A stretch of 64,000 bases of DNA. Origin: Desulfobacula toluolica Tol2 (GTDB taxonomy: Bacteria; Desulfobacterota; Desulfobacteria; Desulfobacterales; Desulfobacteraceae). Shown in pieces: positions 38,334-47,891 of the stretch. The stretch covers positions 3,557,501-3,621,500 of the forward strand of contig NC_018645.1 in assembly GCF_000307105.1 (NCBI RefSeq), written 5' to 3'. The notes below the pieces were generated by a model. The model did no database searches, had not been told where the DNA came from, and saw nothing but the letters and a program-made list of their open reading frames with translations. The stretch's first letter is position 1. Every line of letters starts with the position of its first letter. A program made the translations under genes and the position numbers.

Positions 38334-38586
38334 GACAGTCTCCTTCTGTAATAAAAGAATCCCTGAGTTTAAAAAACATCGAACTCATTCCATCGGCCAT
38401 TTCCTGGGAAAGCCCATGGATGCTTTGATACATACCGATAACAAGTAGAAAACAGAACTCACCTTCTTTGATTGAAAAAGATGGAAAAACCGGGTTGCCG
38501 GTACAATTCGGAAACGGGATAACATTGATTGGCAAGGCCTGATCAGACCGGGGACATTCTTGTGAAACGTGGATGGATTTGTTCAT
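38326..38586 (-). CDS. Small phage protein, unknown
   Basis: 86 residues from ATG 38586 (AAGGAG 8 nt upstream). It contains FCFLLVIGMYQSIHGLSQEMADGMSSMFFKL and overlaps the Bro-N gene by 8 bp. No family recognised; it is probably part of one transcript with Bro-N. Confidence 0.6.
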   Translation of the reverse strand: MNKSIHVSQECPRSDQALPINVIPFPNCTGNPVFPSFSIKEGEFCFLLVIGMYQSIHGLSQEMADGMSSMFFKLRDSFITEGDCHE

Positions 38587-38589
38587 AGC

Positions 38590-38870
38590 GGATCTCCTTG
38601 TGAAAAAATTATTTGATCCCGCTTTTGCCATGTCAAAAACAAAAACGGGTTGAATCTGGTTGACATACCGGCCCACAAGGAAACCGGCGGGTCTTGCGAC
38701 CCCCAGACCCAACCCGCGAATAAACAGGCTGAGACGCGCAACAAAAAAAGCGTCAAAAAAACAGACGCCGTTGCGTCTTGTGGATTCCGGATGTCAAACC
38801 AGATCGTGGATTTTGCCACGATGGGTTCAGCATATCAGAAGCCGGAAATCTGTCAAGACGTTTTTACGCT
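38590..38870 (-). ncRNA. Structured untranslated leader upstream of the Bro-N operon
   Basis: About 280 bp with strong hairpin potential, including GACGCAACGG...CGTC arms and poly-T-interrupted GACGCT/AGCGTC repeats around 38725-38780. Frames through it continue into the gene at 38326 but look non-coding. The arrangement recalls regulatory RNA leaders of P4-like immunity regions. This is a weak structural inference. Confidence 0.3.
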
Positions 38871-39152
38871 TCATTCATCTTGCGGATAAAGATTGCGTAA
38901 GATTGTCCGGATATTGCCCTTCAACTCAAACGAACGCACCTTTTCATATGTTTTGATCAAATCCCAATCGACATCCGGATCATTGTCGTTGATCAGAGCG
39001 ATATTATGACCGTTGTGAACGATCTGAAACCGGCCCACTTCTGCAAGCCCGGATTTATTGGCCAAAATGGAATATATCTGACTAAGCTGGGGGGTGAAAA
39101 TTTCTCTACAGTCATGGCAAACCATGCTATTATATCCAAATTTTGAAAACAT
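38871..39152 (-). CDS. Small hypothetical protein, divergent from nuclease-like gene
   Basis: 93 residues from ATG 39152 (AGGAG 9 nt upstream), or 84 from 39125. It has a CHDC pair near the N-terminus, then VGRFQIVHNGHNIALINDNDPDVDWDLIKTYEKVRS. No family recognised. Its start lies 14 bp from the start of the divergent plus-strand gene, so their leaders overlap. Confidence 0.55.
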   Translation of the reverse strand: MFSKFGYNSMVCHDCREIFTPQLSQIYSILANKSGLAEVGRFQIVHNGHNIALINDNDPDVDWDLIKTYEKVRSFELKGNIRTILRNLYPQDE

Positions 39153-39166
39153 ACTGGGAAACTCCT

Positions 39167-39748
39167 ATGAAAAATTTAATTTATAAAACAGAGCCTGAGT
39201 ATTGCACCGATATTAAAAAGGCCCTATCGAAAGACTTTGAGCTTTTGCCGGAGGAAACAATCCACTGGCCCATTGAAGGAGAAACGAAAAGAGTCGATTT
39301 CATCATTCACCCAAAAGCCCACCTGATAAAACACGGCTTTGACGCCGAAAAAATAGCCATTGAAGTAAAAAGCCCGATAAACAAAAATCCTGAAGCCGTC
39401 AAAAAACTACTGGACTGCATCTCTCAAGCCCACTCTTACACCATGTGCAAACATAACGGAGAGTACATTGATTTTGTCTTGATCTATCCTGCAATAGAGC
39501 TGTTTTTTGAATATGATTTTATCTACAAATACAAATCAGATCCTCGAAACAAGTACACCCGACAAGAGATCAATCTTTTGCACAGAGTGCTGCAAAGGGC
39601 AAATATCGGATCACTGAAAATCAATCAGGAATCATATCAAATCAATTTCGCAGGAACCCGATTTTATAGCCCAGAAAAAGGTAGATCAAAAATTAAAAAT
39701 CTTGGAAAAATTCGCAGAATTGGATCACAAAAAATAATTCTGAAATAA
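39167..39748 (+). CDS. PD-(D/E)XK nuclease-fold-like protein (phage accessory gene)
   Basis: 193 residues from ATG 39167. ETKRVDFIIHPK...DAEKIAIEVKSPINK gives the D...ExK active-site pattern of the PD-(D/E)XK superfamily, followed by LLDCISQAHSYT and DFVLIYPAIELFFEYDF. It is the only plus-strand gene within the late block and is AT-richer than its neighbours, so it looks like a moron with its own promoter. A role in restricting other DNA is possible but not shown. Confidence 0.5.
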   Translation: MKNLIYKTEPEYCTDIKKALSKDFELLPEETIHWPIEGETKRVDFIIHPKAHLIKHGFDAEKIAIEVKSPINKNPEAVKKLLDCISQAHSYTMCKHNGEYIDFVLIYPAIELFFEYDFIYKYKSDPRNKYTRQEINLLHRVLQRANIGSLKINQESYQINFAGTRFYSPEKGRSKIKNLGKIRRIGSQKIILK

Positions 39749-39827
39749 TTCCAGCACAACCCATTGTTTGTAATGTTATCCCATATTTATCTTTTCCTGA
39801 TTGAACGCTTTTGATGAACACCCCAAG

Positions 39828-40022
39828 TTAGCCGCAATTCATGCTGCATTCATCCAAAAATTTTTCAATTTTACTTTCCTTAACCCGAATACCCTGCCTG
39901 CTGCCGATTTTAAACGCCGGCAAAGCGCCTTTTTCAATGAGGTTGTAAACATGCCTTCTACTGCATTGAAGCCTTTGCCCTACCTGGTCAACATTCAAAA
40001 GCCGGTCTCTGACCTTTTCCAT
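39828..40022 (-). CDS. Excisionase-like helix-turn-helix protein
   Basis: 64 residues from ATG 40022 (GGGAGGGG upstream). RLLNVDQVGQRLQCSRRHVYNLIEKGALPAFKIGSRQGIRV is a MerR/excisionase-type winged HTH. It follows the terminase gene; it could be an Xis or a late regulator. No integrase is adjacent. Confidence 0.7.
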   Translation of the reverse strand: MEKVRDRLLNVDQVGQRLQCSRRHVYNLIEKGALPAFKIGSRQGIRVKESKIEKFLDECSMNCG

Positions 40023-40038
40023 AGCCCCTCCCAAAATT

Positions 40039-42057
40039 CTATCTTCTGTTGAACCATGACGGCCGGGACCTCGACCCCGCATCCCGACCATGGCTTTCAT
40101 TTTTTTCTAAAGCTTTCACTGGTTGATTCGGATTCGGGAACAAATTCACACCACCCCCCGGCCATTCCCAGTCCGCCACGATAGAAGCAATGCACTCACA
40201 ATCAAGGTAATGATTATCTTTGCGTATCCGCTCCCAGGTTTCCACACCCTTATCATTGACCTGCTTTTCCTCCGCCGTGATCTGCCGGGCATAATCAAGC
40301 TGGGTTTCTTTGTGCAGATATGCCCCGCCCTGGTCTTTTTCCATGGCTTTAAACATCCGCTCATAAAACATGTCCTTGAGTTTGTCCGTGTCCAGGATCG
40401 CCAGCCGCATGCCCATGCGCAGCGGCTTGCCGGACGGAGTTTTATTTAAGATCGATCCCATTTTCATTTTTGTGGGAAGAGGATTTGAAGACCCTTTGCA
40501 GCCCCACACCCGGCAGGTCCTGCTAAAGCCCGCATAATCCTGGAGCCACAGATAAGCCTCTTCTGTGGAAGAAATCTCTTTTTTATATTTACCGCCACCG
40601 GTATCCAGCCCGGCCCGCCAGATCCGCATGTGCCTGTCCGAATTTTCAACCGGATAAACCTTTTCAAACAACAGGTCTTCCAGTTCCTTCCAGGTGCCAA
40701 GCTGATGGTAATCAATCAGCCAGCTCGTATAATCCTTTGCCCAGGCCCGGACTACATACGGGAACCCGGTCTTTTGCAGATCAATACCCGCCGTGAGCGC
40801 AACGGCAGCTTCCGGCACCACCTGGGGCGGCAATTTAGTCTTACATCTCAAAACCTCTTCATCTTCCTTTTTGGCCAGGACCTCGTATTCTTCCCAGGGC
40901 ATGGCCTCAAAACTGTTTCGAAAATCCTTGAGCTTTTTCTTGGTTTTCATCCCTTTCAAAAAGGCGGCGGCACATTCACTCAACGACACAAAATAACTGT
41001 TCCATGCAGGCAGGTGAAACCCCACGTTTGCCGGACGGAATTTTTCAAGATAGCTCTCAATGGAAATAACGGTCCCCCTGGCGATCCAATCCCCATTCCG
41101 GGCGGCACGGTTTCTGATATTATCATCCCACAACTCTTGGCAATGTTCGCACTCGTACCGGGCCAGCTTTTTGTTCTTGATTTCTTTTGGATCGGCTTTT
41201 GATCCGCCGTCCCATTTAATCCGTTTCATCGTCATCAACTGCAACTGGCCGCAGAACGGGCATTTGACATGGTAGTCAAAAATCACATCCGTGTTGTGAT
41301 TCAACTCCTGCCAAATATTACCGGATTTAACCGTGGGGGTGGATATCTTCCAGTGCTTTGAAATATCCCTGTAGGTGATCAGCCGCTTATCGATCAGATC
41401 CAGGGGAGAGGCCTCCTTTTTGGCATCCCCGAAACCAGGCTTGTCGATCTCATCGGATATGACATACCGGATTGGTTTATTTGCAAGGGCTGATACAGAC
41501 CCGGCCCAGCCAAAGTAAATGGTCATGTGCTGCAGGTTGATACGTGACGATGACAAATCCTTTTCATAACCGGTCAGGTACGAGCGCAGCCGGACGGAGT
41601 TTTGCAGCATCGGAGTCACCCTGTCCTTTGCATTGTCATTGGATGTCTTTTCATCCGGATAGGTATACAGGATATCCCCAGGTGCAAGATCGATCCGGGA
41701 ACCGATAAAGCTATGCGCCACCTCGGATATACCGGTCTGGGGAGACTTGCAAACAATAATCTCCCGGACAAACGGCAAAGCAGCCGCATCCATAATACCC
41801 ACGGAATACGGGGTAACACTGTTTTTCCACAACCCCGGCAACACGGATTTAACCAGGACCCGGTGTTTTTCCGACCAGACCGAAGGCTTGATCTGCTTAC
41901 GCTTTCTCAAAACTTTACGTTCAGCCCTGGAAAAAGCCACATTGACGGACAGCACCCCCTCAATCATCAAACCGGTCAGGGTTTGCCACAGCTCCCGGGA
42001 ACACCACGCCGGCCTTTTTACCCGGATCTCTTCTTTTTCTTTGAATAACAGAGTCAT
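40039..42057 (-). CDS. Terminase large subunit (lambda GpA family)
   Basis: 672 residues from ATG 42057, preceded by GAGGAGGAG at the end of the small subunit gene. The ATPase has the Walker A-like CKSPQTGISEVAHSF and Walker B VISDEID. A zinc-binding CPFCGQLQ...CEHCQ follows, and the C-terminal nuclease region begins ALTAGIDLQKTGFPYVVRAW. It packages DNA and cuts cos ends; a cos-type phage is therefore likely. Confidence 0.92.
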   Translation of the reverse strand: MTLLFKEKEEIRVKRPAWCSRELWQTLTGLMIEGVLSVNVAFSRAERKVLRKRKQIKPSVWSEKHRVLVKSVLPGLWKNSVTPYSVGIMDAAALPFVREIIVCKSPQTGISEVAHSFIGSRIDLAPGDILYTYPDEKTSNDNAKDRVTPMLQNSVRLRSYLTGYEKDLSSSRINLQHMTIYFGWAGSVSALANKPIRYVISDEIDKPGFGDAKKEASPLDLIDKRLITYRDISKHWKISTPTVKSGNIWQELNHNTDVIFDYHVKCPFCGQLQLMTMKRIKWDGGSKADPKEIKNKKLARYECEHCQELWDDNIRNRAARNGDWIARGTVISIESYLEKFRPANVGFHLPAWNSYFVSLSECAAAFLKGMKTKKKLKDFRNSFEAMPWEEYEVLAKKEDEEVLRCKTKLPPQVVPEAAVALTAGIDLQKTGFPYVVRAWAKDYTSWLIDYHQLGTWKELEDLLFEKVYPVENSDRHMRIWRAGLDTGGGKYKKEISSTEEAYLWLQDYAGFSRTCRVWGCKGSSNPLPTKMKMGSILNKTPSGKPLRMGMRLAILDTDKLKDMFYERMFKAMEKDQGGAYLHKETQLDYARQITAEEKQVNDKGVETWERIRKDNHYLDCECIASIVADWEWPGGGVNLFPNPNQPVKALEKNESHGRDAGSRSRPSWFNRR

Positions 42058-42061
42058 GATT

Positions 42062-42604
42062 TTACTCCTCCTCAAACATAACCTGAAAAGTTCTTGTGGT
42101 GGCATAGCTGTTCAACTCCGCTTCCAGAGAACTGTGAAGGGCCTGCAGAAAATCCGGGGCCTTTTCAGGCTTGCCCCCGACCAAAGCGATCCACTCCCCC
42201 ACATTGGTTTTAAAACTATGCTTCAAACCCGTCTCCAGGATCACGGCCCGCGCCGCCAGCTCCGCCTCAAAATCCTTGCGCGGCAAATACTTGCCCTGGT
42301 CCCGCTCCAGCTCAAACCGCTGCTTTTCTATTTTCAGATTCAGGCTTTCCACTTCCCTGGACGTCTTCCGGGCATGAATATCGCTCAAGTCCTCAATACT
42401 CCCCTCTTTTCTCTCCAGGTTGGCGGCATAAGCCCGAACCTCGGTTTCCGGCACTGTGCCGTCATCATTCACCCGGATCAGATTCTTGCCCTTGTCCCTG
42501 GAAATCTTGGATTTTGAAACCTTGAACCCGGCCTGGTCCAAATGCCGCACCACGGCCCGCAGGCTTGGAAATGAGGACGGTGTATTAATGCCTTTTTTGG
42601 TCAT
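42062..42604 (-). CDS. Terminase small subunit-like protein
   Basis: 180 residues: an N-terminal HTH-like part (PSSFPSLRAVVRHLDQAGFKVSKSKISRD), then a coiled-coil (SREVESLNLKIEKQRFELERDQGKYL), as in Nu1-like small terminases. It lies directly upstream of the large subunit and overlaps the preceding gene by 4 bp. Confidence 0.75.
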   Translation of the reverse strand: MTKKGINTPSSFPSLRAVVRHLDQAGFKVSKSKISRDKGKNLIRVNDDGTVPETEVRAYAANLERKEGSIEDLSDIHARKTSREVESLNLKIEKQRFELERDQGKYLPRKDFEAELAARAVILETGLKHSFKTNVGEWIALVGGKPEKAPDFLQALHSSLEAELNSYATTRTFQVMFEEE

Positions 42605-43536
42605 ACGGCCTCTATTTTGTAATCTTTTACAACCATGCCTTCCGACTTATTCCCACGGACATGGGGCTGCCACCAATACAGGCCCGTATATTTTCCGAAA
42701 AGCGGAGAATCTTTCGTATAATTTTTAAAATGACCCCGGCAAAGGTGAATTTTCATTTTTATTCCCGAATCCCCGGTGCCGCTTTTGTTTTCGCTTTTTG
42801 ACGGCAGTACAAGCTTTAAGGTTTTATATACAAACAATTCCTGTTTGCCCTTTTTCTTTCTTTTTTTGTTTAATTTCGCCGGTGGGTGATTATCCTCGGT
42901 CACAACGTTTTTGCAGTTCAGAAGCATCAAGGCTGCATTCAATGCCACCAGATCCCGATGGTCGTCCTGCATCAAACCCTGGGACATCCGCATAAATTTT
43001 CTGCCCATGGGAATAGGGAAAATGTTCGATGCATAATACGACTGTATAACTTCCGGTGATCCACCATTTCTTTCTATATAAGGCGTTAACAGTTTCCTGA
43101 GTTGCTCATTTTGTCCAATCGTCTTGCCGACGGAAATAAGATATTGCTGGGGACTGGCGATCCATTTTCCGTAAAATCTTGGCCAGTTTACAATCCAGGC
43201 CATCATCGTGCTTCCGCCAAGGTCCTTGACCAGGACACCGCGCTTGGGGACATCCTCTTCCATGGCCACGTCAGGTGCAAAATTTTCAAATTCAAACCAG
43301 CAAAGATCATAAGGCAAACGGACATGCTCCCCGCATTCTCCGTAAAACACCCTTGATTTTTCATGGAAAATTTTGTCCATCGGAGTTATGAAATCCTGGA
43401 ATTTACCCAAGTGGAAATGCTTGGCCTGTTTTATGGAGTCGATAATAAGCCCGATGCCCTCATTAAAATGGTTGTTTTCAAGAATGTTGTTCTTTCTCAA
43501 ACAAGCCAGATCTTCTACCACATGATGTCCGTACAT
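42601..43536 (-). CDS. Conserved phage protein, unknown function
   Basis: 311 residues, ATG 43536 with AAAGGGG. The C-terminus HLCRGHFKNYTKDSPLFGKY then GLYWWQPHVRG is a motif found in many phage and mobile-element proteins of unknown role. It sits between primase and terminase. Confidence 0.7.
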   Translation of the reverse strand: MYGHHVVEDLACLRKNNILENNHFNEGIGLIIDSIKQAKHFHLGKFQDFITPMDKIFHEKSRVFYGECGEHVRLPYDLCWFEFENFAPDVAMEEDVPKRGVLVKDLGGSTMMAWIVNWPRFYGKWIASPQQYLISVGKTIGQNEQLRKLLTPYIERNGGSPEVIQSYYASNIFPIPMGRKFMRMSQGLMQDDHRDLVALNAALMLLNCKNVVTEDNHPPAKLNKKRKKKGKQELFVYKTLKLVLPSKSENKSGTGDSGIKMKIHLCRGHFKNYTKDSPLFGKYTGLYWWQPHVRGNKSEGMVVKDYKIEAV

Positions 43537-43575
43537 ATATTCCCCTTTATTGAATTTTAATAAATTAAAACCGCA

Positions 43576-44913
43576 TTAAACCGCATTTTCATTCATCCAC
43601 TCTTTACCGGACTTGCAGTTACCACCATGGATAATGGAGTCCTTATGATAAACCCGCAGATACCAATGAATTTCATCATCCCCGAAGAACAGGTCCCGGA
43701 TGCGTTGCCGAATCGCACGATTTTGGAACCCCGGATCAAACAGGATTTCAGCACGGGTTTCTTCTGCATGTATTTTAACCGGATATTTTGACAGAAGCAT
43801 TTGCAATTCCTGGAGAGGATACATTTCTTCAGGAATCTTGTAGTCCGTGTAGGTTTCCAGGGTCAGTGCCGGTGGAAGCCCGGCCAGGATCCACTCTTTG
43901 ATCGCCACCCCGGCCCGGAATGCTTCACCGGGATCCTTGCCCTGGGGAACCGGCCACCGTCTGGCATTGTCAAAGTTGTCCAGCCACCATTTTGAAGCCT
44001 TGCGCCCGGCTTCGTCATAATCCAGGGCCACCAGGATGCGAAGGGCCTTTTTCAGCCGGTAAAACACGCCGGAACCGGGCTTGATGGCCGCAGACCCCAG
44101 GGCCACCGAACCGGTTATGGAGCCTGCCTGCCGGGCAATCATCATTTCATCCAGCTCCGATTCAACCACCACAAACGCCTTGTGATCCGGATTATGACCC
44201 ATGACATCCTGGCCGGATCCGGGAACGGCGTAATACTTGATATCTTCCTTGGACCGCAGATCCGCTCCGGGCCGTCGAATCCTGATCCGGTATATACGTC
44301 CGTCCTTAAAACACGGGATAACAATTCCCCTGGGGATCCAGAGCATTTTCTTTTTGCCGTTGGTTTTCTTGATTACGGGCAGGCCCCAGGCTTCCCGTGG
44401 CCGAAACATGCAGTCTTTCCCTTTTTCCCCCTGGAACCAGCCCAACCTGAACCCTTTGACGGCCTGGAGGTCCAGTCCGCGCCCGGCAACGTAACCAAGA
44501 ACCTTTTTGTTCTCCAGGAGCGCCTGGTGAGACTTGTCCACAAACTCTTCGGCTTTCATCCGCCATGTTTCCACCGGTTCCTCATATGTCCGGGGCCTGA
44601 ACTCTTTATTCCGGCCATCCGAAACCGGGCGGTACCCGGCAGGCCGGTAATTATCCGGCATGGACCGACCCGCAGCCCGGAACGCCTCCCGGTAATAACA
44701 GCCCCGGAAATCCACCAGAAACTGGACGTCATCCCCAGCTTTACCGCACCCACGGCACCAGTAAGAACCACGCCCCCCCTTATCAGCCGGCCAGACGCGA
44801 AAACGGTCCCGACCTCCACACGACGGGCACGGCCCGGCATACTCCCCTCCGTTTGTGGAAGACACCTTTTTCAGAACGCCACCAGCACCGCCGATCAACT
44901 CAAGCAATCCCAT
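43576..44913 (-). CDS. DNA primase (zinc ribbon plus TOPRIM)
   Basis: 445 residues from ATG 44913, chosen for GGGAGGGAG upstream. The frame opens at 45036, but those residues are non-conserved. The N-terminal zinc ribbon CPSCGGRDRFRVWP...WCRGCGKAGD is P4/CHC2-like; the TOPRIM core has VVVESELDEMMIARQAG and LVALDYDEAGRKASKWW. It would prime phage replication with the adjacent helicase. Confidence 0.85.
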   Translation of the reverse strand: MGLLELIGGAGGVLKKVSSTNGGEYAGPCPSCGGRDRFRVWPADKGGRGSYWCRGCGKAGDDVQFLVDFRGCYYREAFRAAGRSMPDNYRPAGYRPVSDGRNKEFRPRTYEEPVETWRMKAEEFVDKSHQALLENKKVLGYVAGRGLDLQAVKGFRLGWFQGEKGKDCMFRPREAWGLPVIKKTNGKKKMLWIPRGIVIPCFKDGRIYRIRIRRPGADLRSKEDIKYYAVPGSGQDVMGHNPDHKAFVVVESELDEMMIARQAGSITGSVALGSAAIKPGSGVFYRLKKALRILVALDYDEAGRKASKWWLDNFDNARRWPVPQGKDPGEAFRAGVAIKEWILAGLPPALTLETYTDYKIPEEMYPLQELQMLLSKYPVKIHAEETRAEILFDPGFQNRAIRQRIRDLFFGDDEIHWYLRVYHKDSIIHGGNCKSGKEWMNENAV

Positions 44914-45160
44914 ACCGGTTCTCCCTCCCGGACCTGCCGGACATATGCCGGACAAGAAAAAAAGAACGTCCGAAATCCTGAAAGCCTTTATTAATAGTCT
45001 TTTTATTTTTCCTTTGGACCTTTGGACCTTTTTCACCAGAAAAAAGAAAAATAAAAATAAGAAAAAATATTCTATAGTTTAGGAAATTTTTGTCCATTTG
45101 TCCGAACCTTCCAATCCCTGTGCTTTTTTTCAAGCAAATTCAGTGGGATATATACTTGGA

Positions 45161-46729
45161 TTAATCCTTGAACAGCTCGTTTACACCGTCCGAACCGTCC
45201 GAGTCCGAAAGCAGGCCCACACCGTGATAGGTAACGGTCCCACTTTTGGACTTCTCAAACCGTTTTCCGAACAACACACCGAACCGCCGCATCTTCGGTT
45301 CCTTGTTGGAGACGTTTTTATGCCACCACTCCACAAACGCCTCATATACCTTGGTCGCGTTCACATGATAATCCGTACCGGTGACGCAGCACTCCCGGAT
45401 AAAATCACCGACAATATCCTCTTCCTGCTTGTACGCTTCCACGGCCTGCTTGACCGCTGCAGGCCTTTTCAGCCCGATCTTCTGAAATTCAAGACACCCC
45501 TTCACCATCCAGGCCAGGATCTGGGGATGCTCGGCCTTCAATTTTTCTTTCAGCTCCAGATCCGCCCGCCGTTCAAACTCCTTTTCCGGCTCCCGGTTCA
45601 CAAAAGACAAGGTGAACGGGATTTTGACCATCCGTTCCCAGAACGCAAAATCATCTGCTGGTGCATGAGGGTCGTTGTTGGTCTGCAGGAATAAGGTATG
45701 GGTGGGCTTGAAATTGACTTCATACTTATCATTCGGATTCCTGCCGGCCATGGTGTCATCGCCGGTCAGCCATTTGACACGGGACGGTGATATCTTGCAG
45801 TTCTGGTCCGTCTCAGAGGCAAACACGAACCGGCGCCCACGAAGGGCCATGATATCCGGTGTCGGCCCGGAGGAATTGGTGATCCTGCCCTGATCCAGGA
45901 GCATTTCAGACCGGACGGCCCCGGCCAAAGGCCCCATGATTTCGGTTATTCGCTCGATGATCGTGCCTTTGCCATTCCTGCCCCGGCCGGACATGACAAT
46001 AAAAATACCAACCACCACCATGCCGATCAGCCCCAGGCCGATCAGCCTCTGAAGGAACCGCACCATTTCTTCGTCACCGACCAGGATCTCCATCAAAAAT
46101 TTTTCCCAAGCCGGGGCCTCGGAATCTATACCGTCCTCGGGCCAAGCTACCGGACTGGCTTTGAGCAGATAATCTTTTTGACGACCAGGCTCCAGCTCAC
46201 CGGTTCGAAGATTGATCACCCCGTTTGCGCACGGCAGCAACCAGGGCTTCTGGTCAACCTCTTCCCCTTCAATTGCAAGGGGATTTTCAGACGTGCAGGC
46301 AAAATACAAACAATTCAACCGCCGGCGCTTTGTTCGAAGAGCCGAAACCCGTTGATTCAACAATTTGCGTTTGACCATCAACTCTCCTACCGGTTCATCT
46401 TTGGCTTCAAGCTCACGCATTTTTGATGATGTGCGTTTGGCTTCATCCTGGTAGACCCTGGCCACTTTCTCCACCGAAGCAAGGGCACGGCTTTTTTTAT
46501 CAATTTCCCAATGATGATCGGACCAACACATCCAGCAATCCATGGAAATGTTGAATACAAAATCATTTGGGAACAATTTCTTAAACAGCTCTCCATCACC
46601 CAATTCATTCTGATTCAGGCACTCCATAATAAATTTGGAATCCAGGCCATCACCACCGCCACCATCCTCGGTCTGTTCATCTTTACTGCGCTTCATGACC
46701 TGTTCCTTTAAATTTAACACCTTACCCAT
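45161..46729 (-). CDS. P4/D5-type replicative helicase (primase C-terminal family)
   Basis: 522 residues, start ATG 46729 with GAGGATACG. The D5_N region (NPLAIEGEEVDQKPWLLPCANGVINLRTG) precedes the SF3 helicase with Walker A SGRGRNGKGTIIERI and Walker B-like RRFVFASETDQ. The last 80 residues form the winged-helix tail shared with the Bro-N protein. It is paired with the separate primase gene. Confidence 0.9.
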   Translation of the reverse strand: MGKVLNLKEQVMKRSKDEQTEDGGGGDGLDSKFIMECLNQNELGDGELFKKLFPNDFVFNISMDCWMCWSDHHWEIDKKSRALASVEKVARVYQDEAKRTSSKMRELEAKDEPVGELMVKRKLLNQRVSALRTKRRRLNCLYFACTSENPLAIEGEEVDQKPWLLPCANGVINLRTGELEPGRQKDYLLKASPVAWPEDGIDSEAPAWEKFLMEILVGDEEMVRFLQRLIGLGLIGMVVVGIFIVMSGRGRNGKGTIIERITEIMGPLAGAVRSEMLLDQGRITNSSGPTPDIMALRGRRFVFASETDQNCKISPSRVKWLTGDDTMAGRNPNDKYEVNFKPTHTLFLQTNNDPHAPADDFAFWERMVKIPFTLSFVNREPEKEFERRADLELKEKLKAEHPQILAWMVKGCLEFQKIGLKRPAAVKQAVEAYKQEEDIVGDFIRECCVTGTDYHVNATKVYEAFVEWWHKNVSNKEPKMRRFGVLFGKRFEKSKSGTVTYHGVGLLSDSDGSDGVNELFKD

Positions 46730-47017
46730 TTCGTATCCTCGCGAAAAATATTTATAAATTCAACATGTTGTCCCATGTCCCTCCCATTTTAAAAATTAAG
46801 TAGACACGTCGACCGAGCTGACACGACCCCTGTAAAACAAAGCCCCGGAAGGACCCAAAAACGTTTTGATAGAATCTCCTGATGATTGGACTTTGGTTTG
46901 AGTTTTTCAGTGAAAGGGGCGCGGGGATGGCCGGGGACGCAATCTTCCCCCCTGAAGGGCTACCGGCCAACGCAAATTGTCCGGGTCGTTTTATATCCGT
47001 TATCCGGAAAATTTTTT

Positions 47018-47206
47018 TCAAAGCTGATTCACCTTATTCTGATCATATTTGGGAAGCAAAACGCCCAGGTAACAGCCGCCGTTTTTTCCTGTTTTCACTT
47101 TCAAGCCGCATGAACAGGACTGATCACCATTACCGCCTCGGTCACACTCTGAGCAAGCCACCATGGGACGGCCACGATTGTCTTTGTAGGAATGTTTTGG
47201 ACTCAT
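47018..47206 (-). CDS. Small cysteine-rich phage protein
   Basis: 62 residues with SECDRGGNGDQSCSCGLKV, four cysteines that could bind zinc. AGGAG is 8 nt before ATG 47206. Unknown role in the early region. Confidence 0.6.
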   Translation of the reverse strand: MSPKHSYKDNRGRPMVACSECDRGGNGDQSCSCGLKVKTGKNGGCYLGVLLPKYDQNKVNQL

Positions 47207-47378
47207 AAGATATCTCCTGTTTTGATCATATGATTGATGCCGGTTGATACAGCATCATTGATTATTGATTGAAAGCCGGATTCGCACAGGCCAGCTCCGG
47301 CAAGCATTTTTATAAGGAAAGTCACACAGTGGAAAAAGGCCCGTTATTAACGCCACGGTGCCGGGCGCAAAAAATTTA

Positions 47379-47891
47379 TCAGACATAAAACACACGCCCC
47401 GGGAACACGCTTGGATTCAAAAGGCCCTGGTGAAAGCTCAACATGGCATCTTCGACATCCTGACGGAATTTCATGTCCGTGGCCTCCCTGATCCCGTCCG
47501 GGTGGCAGTGCTGATTGTTGGCAATTTTATTGAAATAGATTTCGTGATAATACGGCATATGACGCTCGGCATAGGCCAGCATGCCCTGTGCCAGATCATG
47601 GAACCCGGCCACCCAGGTATAGGCTATGACATCGATGATGGTTCGATCCGTAATAACAATATCAAACCGCTCCAGGGCGGTCAGTTCCTGTTTGATCTGA
47701 TTGCCGAACAACCATTGCTGCGCCACTTCGGTGGTTTCCTTATTAATAGGATATGGGCAGAAGGCCTCCTGGTCGCACAGAACATGAACCGATTTTTTCG
47801 GCTGCAGGTATTTCAGATCTACGGCCATGCGATAAGCTGCTGTAGATTTGCCGGTGCCGTGTGTGCCTGAAAATGAAATGATCCTGGACAT
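47379..47891 (-). CDS. P-loop NTPase, nucleotide kinase-like
   Basis: 170 residues. Walker A SFSGTHGTGKSTAAYR at the N-terminus, then VITDRTIIDVIAYTW, the D.R.i.D...Y pattern of AAA_28/thymidylate kinase-like enzymes. It may supply nucleotides or modify small RNAs; the substrate is unknown. Adjacent to small early genes. Confidence 0.75.
   Translation of the reverse strand: MSRIISFSGTHGTGKSTAAYRMAVDLKYLQPKKSVHVLCDQEAFCPYPINKETTEVAQQWLFGNQIKQELTALERFDIVITDRTIIDVIAYTWVAGFHDLAQGMLAYAERHMPYYHEIYFNKIANNQHCHPDGIREATDMKFRQDVEDAMLSFHQGLLNPSVFPGRVFYV

Noticed and set aside
40079-40092. 11-bp match to the tRNA-Pro 3' end (CATCCCGACCA) as a possible att site
   Set aside because: It lies inside the end of the terminase gene and is too short; chance match.
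46752-47021. 89-residue minus-strand frame with TTG start
   Set aside because: Low-complexity composition with no ribosome site; its sequence looks non-coding, although a real small gene cannot be fully excluded.
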